Of a stretch of DNA of 9,192 nt, positions 5,704-9,192 are shown one piece after another; positions within the stretch are counted from its first letter, which is position 1; the number at the start of each line of letters is the position of its first letter. The translations under genes were made by a program, and so were the position numbers. The notes below the pieces were generated by a model. It saw only the letters and a program-made list of their open reading frames with translations, was not told where the DNA came from and did no database searches. The DNA lies in contig JACCUZ010000183.1 of assembly GCA_013698395.1 (NCBI GenBank), positions 1-9,192 of the forward strand, written 5' to 3'. The DNA is from Sporichthyaceae bacterium. GTDB taxonomy: Bacteria; Actinomycetota; Actinomycetes; JACCUZ01.

Positions 5704-7254
5704 ATGTCAGACGACGACAAAGTCACAACCCCCGGTCCGAAGACCGGGGGCTGTGAGGAAGCAGGCACCGCCAGGCACCGAGACCAGTCTAGCGGCGACC
5801 AGTTCTTCGGCCCACCCGGGCCGGGCGACATTCAGGTCATCGGAGAAGGAGGAGAGCTCGTGAACCTGCCAGCAGACACGCCAGCCGAGGTCATTGCACA
5901 GATCGAGGCCCTCGGTCATGGCAGCACCGGCGAGAATCCCGACCACCTCCCCGCGCCCTTCACCGTCCGGGACCTCGACATCCGCCCGGCCGCACTCTCA
6001 GACCGAGAAAAGGTCCGCGCCCAGGTCATCGCACAGGATCTGGCCAGCGCATGTCTCACGGACCATGTCAACTACGCGCACCCGTTCTGTTCGGTGTGCA
6101 GGCAACACAAGCACTGGGCACGGGCGAGCCTATCCAGGTGGATGGCTCGCAACCCGGGCCGCAGCCTCCCGGAGGTCATGGCGCCGCCCAGCGCGCCCGA
6201 GGACGAGGCGCCGGCCACGGCCACCACTCACTCGGCATCCAAGGTCATGAGCTATGGCGAGCTGCGCGCGCTGCCCAGGCCGTCGATGCTGGTCGATGAC
6301 GTCCTGCCGCAGGCCGCGCAGGCCGTGCTGATCGGCCGGGATGCGTCGTTCAAGAGCTTCGTCGCGCTGGACTGGTCACTGTCGATCGTGCTGGGCTTCG
6401 ACTGGGCCGGGCGGCAGGTCGACGCCCCCGGTATGCAGCGAGTGCTGTTTATCGCTGGTGAGGGCGGATACGCCTTCCCGGATCGCGTCGATGCCTGGCT
6501 GGCCGCGCGCGACCTCTCGCCGGACGACGGTGATGTCCCCGAGATCCTCGACGACGGACTGGCGATTCGCAACGGCACCGTGGACCTATACAAGGCAGGC
6601 CCGGAGTTTGGCGAGCTGGTGCGGTTCGTCGGCGAGTTCAAGCCGAACCTGATCGTTGTCGACACATTGGCCCGTTCGGTCGGGGGCGCCAACCAGGACT
6701 CCGCCTCAGACATGTCGCTGGTCACGGCCAAGGTCGCCGAGCTGCGCGTGGCCGCCGGCCACTTCACCACCATCCTGACGGTCGCCCACACCCAGAAGTC
6801 GGACAGCGATGCTCGGGGGTCGACCGCTATCGAGGACAACGCCGATGCCGTGATCCATGCGAAGCGAGACGGCGACTTGGTGCGGCTGAAGGTGACGAAG
6901 ATGAAGGACGGTCCCGACGGCCACGAGGTCGTGCTGCGCGCCTCTCCCCACGCCGATTCCATTGCACTGGTGCCTGTGGATTCCCGGACTGAGTTCCGGG
7001 CGCTGACCGAGGACGTCTCCTACCGAGTCATCAACGCGCTGTACGCGGTGCGCGACCAGGACGAGCCCAACCAGTCCGAGGTCGTCCGGCTGGTCAGCGG
7101 CGACGGGTCCGGCAAGGAAGCCAGCCGCCGGGGCATCCGCGAGGCGCTCGGTGATCTGGTGCGGGCCGGCAGGGTCGTCGAGACCAAGGCCGCGCGAAAT
7201 ACTCGCACCTACCACCTGCACCCGGACGAGTACCCCAGCGGAGTCGAGTCGTGA
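5704..7254 (+). CDS. RepA-like AAA/RecA-fold ATPase, putative replicative helicase of the element
   Basis: The protein resembles the RSF1010 RepA / AAA_25 group of hexameric RecA-fold ATPases that occur in phages and plasmids. With the start at 5704 it has 516 residues. Residues 90-150 hold a possible metal site (C117, C129, C132 with H121, H126, H135 and H137, including CSVC). The ATPase core spans about 184-425. Its P-loop is GRDASFKS (211-218), where the usual glycine before K217 is F. Further motifs are LFIAGEGGYAFPDRV (248-262), Walker B LIVVDTLARS (316-325), AHTQKSDSDARGSTAIEDNA (361-380) and a strand-rich end. A winged-helix-like domain follows (about 438-505, VIRALYA-type helices then GRVVETKAARNTRTYHL). 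The ATG at 5704 has AGGGA 8 nt upstream. An in-frame GTG at 5860 has the stronger site AAGGAGGAG 5 nt upstream and would remove a 52-residue low-complexity leader containing a terminator-like hairpin. The repeat array begins just after the stop. Confidence 0.85.
   Translation: MSDDDKVTTPGPKTGGCEEAGTARHRDQSSGDQFFGPPGPGDIQVIGEGGELVNLPADTPAEVIAQIEALGHGSTGENPDHLPAPFTVRDLDIRPAALSDREKVRAQVIAQDLASACLTDHVNYAHPFCSVCRQHKHWARASLSRWMARNPGRSLPEVMAPPSAPEDEAPATATTHSASKVMSYGELRALPRPSMLVDDVLPQAAQAVLIGRDASFKSFVALDWSLSIVLGFDWAGRQVDAPGMQRVLFIAGEGGYAFPDRVDAWLAARDLSPDDGDVPEILDDGLAIRNGTVDLYKAGPEFGELVRFVGEFKPNLIVVDTLARSVGGANQDSASDMSLVTAKVAELRVAAGHFTTILTVAHTQKSDSDARGSTAIEDNADAVIHAKRDGDLVRLKVTKMKDGPDGHEVVLRASPHADSIALVPVDSRTEFRALTEDVSYRVINALYAVRDQDEPNQSEVVRLVSGDGSGKEASRRGIREALGDLVRAGRVVETKAARNTRTYHLHPDEYPSGVES
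5724..5755 (+). terminator. Very stable hairpin at the start of the ATPase frame
   Basis: CCCCCGGTC (5729-5737) pairs perfectly with GACCGGGGG (5742-5750) around a CGAA loop. An A-C mismatch and a further CACA/TGTG pairing (5724-5727 with 5752-5755) extend it. No T-tract follows, but U-less terminators are common in actinobacteria. The hairpin lies 20 nt after one candidate start of the ATPase (ATG 5704) and about 100 nt before the other (GTG 5860). It may terminate or attenuate transcription between the excisionase and ATPase genes, or control translation. Confidence 0.5.
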
Positions 7255-7637
7255 CCGCGCCTCGCGTGCGCGCACACGAGGAAGGACACGAGCAGCCGAC
7301 CACCGGGCACGTTATCCCGATGATCATGGGACAGCTCGGGACAGCTCGCCGGACAGGTGACCTGTCCGAGTTGTCCATGATCTTGGGACAGGTCAAACCG
7401 CAGGTCAGAGGCCCTTTTCGCCGCGACCTGTCCGAGCTGTTCGATCTTGGGACAGGTCGAGCTGTCCCAGCTGTCCACCCCCTACGTAGTAGGGGGACAG
7501 GACAGGTCCAGGGGCCCATGGGACACCTGCGGTCTGCCGGCAGGGTTCCCGCCGGAGGCGGGCCACGCACGGGTCAGCAGCACGAGGGGCACCACCCGGC
7601 GGGTGGATGGCCCAAGATGATAAAGGCGATTTCGTGA
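7251..7637 (+). CDS. Doubtful 128-aa frame across the repeat array
   Basis: A GTG overlapping the ATPase stop (GTGA) opens a frame of 128 codons. I do not recognise the product. It contains no domain and no hydrophobic segment, and its middle is dictated by the DNA repeats (GDLSELSMILGQV, then RDLSELFDLGTGRAV). The two copies of the large DNA repeat differ by 2 bp, so the second half of each copy is read in different frames. This argues that the DNA, not the protein, is conserved. Only the first 22 or so codons look ordinary. The frame may be open by chance, which is common at this GC content. Confidence 0.2.
   Translation: MTAPRVRAHEEGHEQPTTGHVIPMIMGQLGTARRTGDLSELSMILGQVKPQVRGPFRRDLSELFDLGTGRAVPAVHPLRSRGTGQVQGPMGHLRSAGRVPAGGGPRTGQQHEGHHPAGGWPKMIKAIS
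7359..7394 (+). repeat. Large repeat copy 1 (36 bp, itself an inverted repeat)
   Basis: It begins with GACCTGTCC (7359-7367) and ends with the exact inverse GGACAGGTC (7386-7394), enclosing 18 nt with an additional TGTCC. The last 16 bp, GATCTTGGGACAGGTC, recur perfectly in copy 2. Confidence 0.8.
7425..7458 (+). repeat. Large repeat copy 2 (34 bp, itself an inverted repeat)
   Basis: It has the same ends as copy 1, GACCTGTCC (7425-7433) and GGACAGGTC (7450-7458), but the centre is 2 bp shorter (16 nt). GACCTGTCCGAG at the start and GATCTTGGGACAGGTC at the end are identical to copy 1 apart from the indel region. The start points of the two copies are 66 bp apart. Confidence 0.8.
7471..7500. 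repeat. CCCCCTAC hairpin framed by inverted CTGTCC/GGACAG
   Basis: CCCCCTAC (7478-7485) and GTAGGGGG (7489-7496) form an 8-bp stem with a GTA loop. This unit is flanked by CTGTCC (7471-7476) and GGACAG (7495-7500), again 18 nt apart as in copy 1 of the large repeat. CTACGTAG (7482-7489) at the centre is itself palindromic. No T-tract follows, so it is not a standard terminator. It may be a nicking, strand-opening or protein-binding structure in the origin-like array. Confidence 0.6.
7548..7606. repeat. Two short GC-rich palindromes after the array
   Basis: CCCGCC/GGCGGG (7548-7553 and 7557-7562) forms a 6-bp stem with a GGA loop. CCACCCG-g-CGGGTGG (7592-7606) is a perfect 15-bp palindrome. 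Either could end the ATPase transcript, although neither has a T-tract. They may simply reflect the GC-rich composition. Confidence 0.3.
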
Positions 7638-8137
7638 ACAACGGCCAGCCTCGTGACTTGAGATAGGTCCCCGTGATCCGGGTCGAGTTCCATGGCCGCC
7701 TGCGCCAATGATGCGCAGTCCTGTAGCCGCTGTTGTAGCCACGACCGGAAATGACGACATCCGTATGGGAAGAGCCGTGCCTGAGCAAGGGCAATCGTTT
7801 CGCCTCTGGACCCAGCTCCGGACGGCCGCGGGCAGGAGCAAGAAGTCCGAGCAGGCGTTGCCTCGCCGCACGGGCTCTGTCCCCCGATGACGGCGAGCAC
7901 GACGGAGAGCTCTTCCAGCACGGGCGCCGACGACGGGATGCCCCCCGGGGCTGGTCGGGCGGGACCGTCGGGCGAAAGGGCAAGGCTCATTCCAGAGGAT
8001 CCCCTCGTCGCGCGTGTCTCATCGGGTCACGCCGCCAGCCGCCGGCACTCCTCGCTCGGCCAGATCTCACCCGCTGCCTCGAGGCACGACACACTGCACA
8101 GAGAGCTGCGGCCTAACCCAGGTCCGCAGTCACGAGG
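7638..8137. other. 500-bp stretch with no supportable gene
   Basis: Open frames exist on both strands, but none has a recognisable domain, a good start or convincing codon use. A short direct repeat TGTAGCC occurs twice at 12-bp spacing (around 7722-7740). No tRNA, no copy of the CAT tRNA 3' end and no promoter could be seen. This is where the right end of the integrated element should lie if the element is small, so decayed mobile or chromosomal DNA is the likeliest content. Confidence 0.5.
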
Positions 8138-8223
8138 TGTCCGCGAGAGCGGGTCAACTCCACTTCCCGATGTGGGACCGGCCGCAGGAGACCGTGCAGG
8201 TCGTCCTCACCGCGACGGCCTGA
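8138..8223 (+). pseudogene. Possible alpha/beta-hydrolase C-terminal remnant
   Basis: One frame ends ARAGQLHFPMWDRPQETVQV followed by VLTATA and a stop. The string HFPMWDRPQETVQVVL resembles the end of actinobacterial alpha/beta hydrolases, where the catalytic histidine sits in a GH-(V/F/L)-P-x-W-D-x-P motif followed by a helix that closes the fold. Here the glycine before the His is replaced by Leu, and no nucleophile elbow or upstream hydrolase sequence is visible in any frame. A hairpin overlaps the stop codon, as expected for a true gene end. This is read as a degraded fragment. The similarity is short and could be chance. Confidence 0.35.
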
Positions 8224-8237
8224 GCCGAACGGCTCAG
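8220..8237 (+). terminator. Hairpin overlapping the stop of the hydrolase-like fragment
   Basis: CTGAGCCG (8220-8227) and CGGCTCAG (8230-8237) are perfectly complementary with AA between them, giving in practice a 7-bp stem with a 4-nt loop. ACAAATC follows, with no run of T. The hairpin includes the TGA of the fragment before it and separates it from the secreted-protein gene. Confidence 0.45.
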
Positions 8238-8381
8238 ACAAATCTCGGGATGCACCCATTTGCGCGTCAGCGGCGTGCGAACGGGTATACGTCACGATGT
8301 GCAGCACTGCTCCGCAGGCTGTCCAAGGCCACCCGAGCTCAGCTCGACCTACGCCGTGACCCGCCAACAATGGGAGACCAC

Positions 8382-9092
8382 ATGAAGCACGGACGACTGC
8401 TCGCTGCCGCCGCCACCGGCCTGGCCGGAGGAAGCCTGCTGCTCGGCATCCCCGCCGCCTCGGCCGCGCCCGGCATGGACAAGACCAACAAGCCCGGCAT
8501 GGACAAGACCGTGTCGCTGCAGGCCTCGCTTAGCGAGCTGAACTTCTCGGGTGCCTCCGGCAGCGCGACCGCCACGGTGAAGAACCAGAAGATCGAGAAC
8601 ATCGCCATCTCCGCGACCGGCCTAGCCCCGGACGCGGCGCACGCGATCCACATCCACTTCGGCGAAGACGCCCGCCACGAGTGCCCGACCATGGCGGAGG
8701 CCACCAACGTGCGCAGCGCCACCGACCCTACGCCGCGACTCTCCACCGCCGACGGCCTGCCCGCCTACGGGGACATCGTCGTCTCGCTGACGACGACCGG
8801 CGACACGACGCCCGCCTCCGGCCTGGCGCTCGACCGCTTCCCGGCCTCCAGCGGCGGCATGCTCTCCTACAACCGCAGCAAGATCGAGTTCACCGACGTC
8901 GCCGGCGTGGGCACCGCCAAGTCGATCGCCGACGCCGTTCGCGACGGTGAGGGCGTGCTGGTCGTGCACGGCAACGACTACAACGACAACGACGCGTACG
9001 ACTTCGAGGCTGCGGGCAAGAGCGAGTTGGACCCCGCCCTGCCGGCCGAGGGCACCGACCCGACTGCGTGCGGCGTGCTGGCGGCCCACTAG
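8382..9092 (+). CDS. Secreted CHRD-like domain protein, 236 aa
   Basis: A Sec signal peptide is clear: basic start MKHGR, hydrophobic stretch LLAAAATGLAGGSLLLGI, then PAASA with cleavage expected after A28. The mature part begins with a duplicated PGMDKT (30-35 and 39-43). It then reads like actinobacterial CHRD-domain proteins: LQASLSELNFSGASGSATAT, GLAPDAAHAIHIHFGEDARHE, a CPT motif, YGDIVVSLTTTGDTTPASGL, LALDRFPASSGGMLSYNRS, VLVVHGNDYNDNDAYDFEA and a C-terminal TACGVL. C101 and the Cys near the end (about 230) may form a disulfide. The HIHF histidines recall the copper/zinc superoxide dismutase-like fold, but metal binding is not established. The ATG at 8382 has GGGAG 5 nt upstream. An in-frame ATG at 8370 lies before that site and is less likely. 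GTATAC around 8285-8290 is the only promoter-like motif upstream. Confidence 0.85.
   Translation: MKHGRLLAAAATGLAGGSLLLGIPAASAAPGMDKTNKPGMDKTVSLQASLSELNFSGASGSATATVKNQKIENIAISATGLAPDAAHAIHIHFGEDARHECPTMAEATNVRSATDPTPRLSTADGLPAYGDIVVSLTTTGDTTPASGLALDRFPASSGGMLSYNRSKIEFTDVAGVGTAKSIADAVRDGEGVLVVHGNDYNDNDAYDFEAAGKSELDPALPAEGTDPTACGVLAAH
8469..8510 (+). repeat. 18-bp in-gene tandem duplication encoding PGMDKT twice
   Basis: CCCGGCATGGACAAGACC occurs at 8469-8486 and 8493-8510, identical at the DNA level with a 6-bp AACAAG spacer (24-bp period, 8 codons). Perfect identity including third positions points to a recent duplication at the start of the mature protein. Confidence 0.85.
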
Positions 9093-9101
9093 GTCCTGCC
9101 A

Positions 9102-9123
9102 GCGGGCCGCTCGTCGGGCCCGC
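9102..9123 (+). terminator. First hairpin after the secreted-protein gene
   Basis: GCGGGCC (9102-9108) pairs with GGCCCGC (9117-9123) across an 8-nt loop, 9 nt after the stop codon. There is no T-tract. With the stronger hairpin next to it, it probably forms a two-step terminator. Confidence 0.5.
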
Positions 9124-9133
9124 GTACGAGTTG

Positions 9134-9168
9134 ACGGCGCCCGCTCCCGCATCTGGGGCGGGCGCCGT
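9134..9168 (+). terminator. Strong terminator hairpin
   Basis: CGGCGCCCGC (9135-9144) pairs perfectly with GCGGGCGCCG (9158-9167), extended by A9134-T9168. The stem continues inward as CCC/GGG (9146-9148 with 9155-9157) after a one-base bulge. TTG follows, so the U-run is minimal, as is often seen in high-GC organisms. It lies 42 nt after the secreted-protein stop. Confidence 0.7.
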
Positions 9169-9192
9169 TGTGCGCTCGGAGCTGCTCCAGCG

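Larger units (their letters stand above)
7284..7525. repeat. Iteron-like array of GGACA/TGTCC motifs, candidate origin or multi-site binding array
   Basis: The pentamer GGACA occurs at 7284, 7329, 7339, 7351, 7386, 7450, 7495, 7500 and 7521. Its complement TGTCC occurs at 7363, 7372, 7429, 7463 and 7472. That is 14 copies in about 245 bp, where roughly half a copy would be expected. They are organised: GGGACAGCTC is tandemly repeated (7328-7347) and appears inverted at 7459-7468, GGACAGGT and ACCTGTCC form a palindrome around g7359, and two large near-copies follow. An array of short repeats directly behind a RepA-like ATPase gene is how many plasmid and phage origins are built. Control of transcription or att-arm binding is also possible. 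Confidence 0.75.
3851..7637. mobile_element. Compact tRNA-associated integrated element (int, XRE regulator, xis, ATPase, repeat array)
   Basis: A tyrosine integrase gene ends 17 bp from the 3' end of a tRNA gene, which is the classic position next to an attL site. It is followed by an XRE-type regulator, a divergent excisionase-like gene, a RepA-like ATPase and a dense iteron-like array. The left edge is taken as the T-arm/acceptor end of the tRNA, where integrases of this group usually recombine. The right edge is placed arbitrarily after the repeat array, because no copy of the tRNA 3' end could be found by eye downstream. No relaxase, FtsK-like transfer protein, primase, phage structural gene or cargo is visible. 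It could be a minimal integrative element, a phage satellite, or the decayed remains of a larger island. Confidence 0.75.

Noticed and set aside
7284..7525. CRISPR array
   Set aside because: The repeats are short, occur in both orientations and have irregular spacing with no unique spacers. No cas gene is nearby.
7956..7965. 10-bp match, on the opposite strand, to GTCCCGCCCG of the CAT tRNA 3' end (possible attR)
   Set aside because: It is only 10 bp of GC-rich sequence and in inverted orientation, whereas an att pair needs a direct repeat. Chance is the better explanation.
7405..7990. Long minus-strand frames (up to 192 codons) behind the repeat array
   Set aside because: They have no domain, no good start, and part of the length is just the reverse of the repeat array. 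Overlapping alternatives in two frames look equally poor.
7887..8381. Upstream extension of the CHRD-like gene to a 401-codon frame
   Set aside because: The signal peptide and Shine-Dalgarno place the start at 8382. The extension shows no domain, and a hairpin and the end of another frame lie within it.

Overview
The window comes from the chromosome of a high-GC actinobacterium. The evidence is the strongly GC-biased codon use, the actinobacterial forms of DnaG and the sigma factor, tRNA genes without an encoded CCA end, and several apparently leaderless genes. A member of the Geodermatophilales/Frankiales side of the phylum would fit, but that is a guess from gene content.

Positions 1-3863 look like stable chromosome. 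The 3' end of dnaG is followed by a 390-aa RpoD-type sigma factor and a conserved 163-aa protein of unknown function, all on the plus strand, as in a macromolecular-synthesis cluster. Facing them with a 4-bp gap is a minus-strand operon of a short YtxH-like membrane-anchored protein and a type IB topoisomerase with a complete catalytic set. Two tRNA genes follow: tRNA-Asn(GTT) and a tRNA with anticodon CAT.

From the 3' end of the CAT tRNA to about 7.6 kb lies a compact integrated element. On the minus strand, an XRE-type regulator is translationally coupled to a tyrosine integrase. Divergently there is a 58-aa excisionase-like gene, then a RepA/RAD51-fold ATPase with an atypical P-loop. The ATPase gene runs into a roughly 245-bp array of at least 14 GGACA/TGTCC pentamers arranged as tandem repeats, palindromes and a hairpin. 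The array resembles a replication origin or a multi-site binding array. No relaxase, primase, capsid or cargo gene is visible. A divergent control region at 5325-5423 holds a leaderless promoter for the regulator/integrase operon, a promoter candidate for the excisionase, and a symmetrical pair of 7-bp half-sites touching both. Together the genes read as integration, excision, regulation and possibly replication functions of a minimal mobile element or satellite. No second attachment site was found by eye.

Positions 7638-8381 are mostly gene-free. A possible alpha/beta-hydrolase C-terminal remnant sits at 8138-8223 and ends in a hairpin. The window closes with a secreted CHRD-like protein gene and two consecutive hairpins that probably form its terminator.
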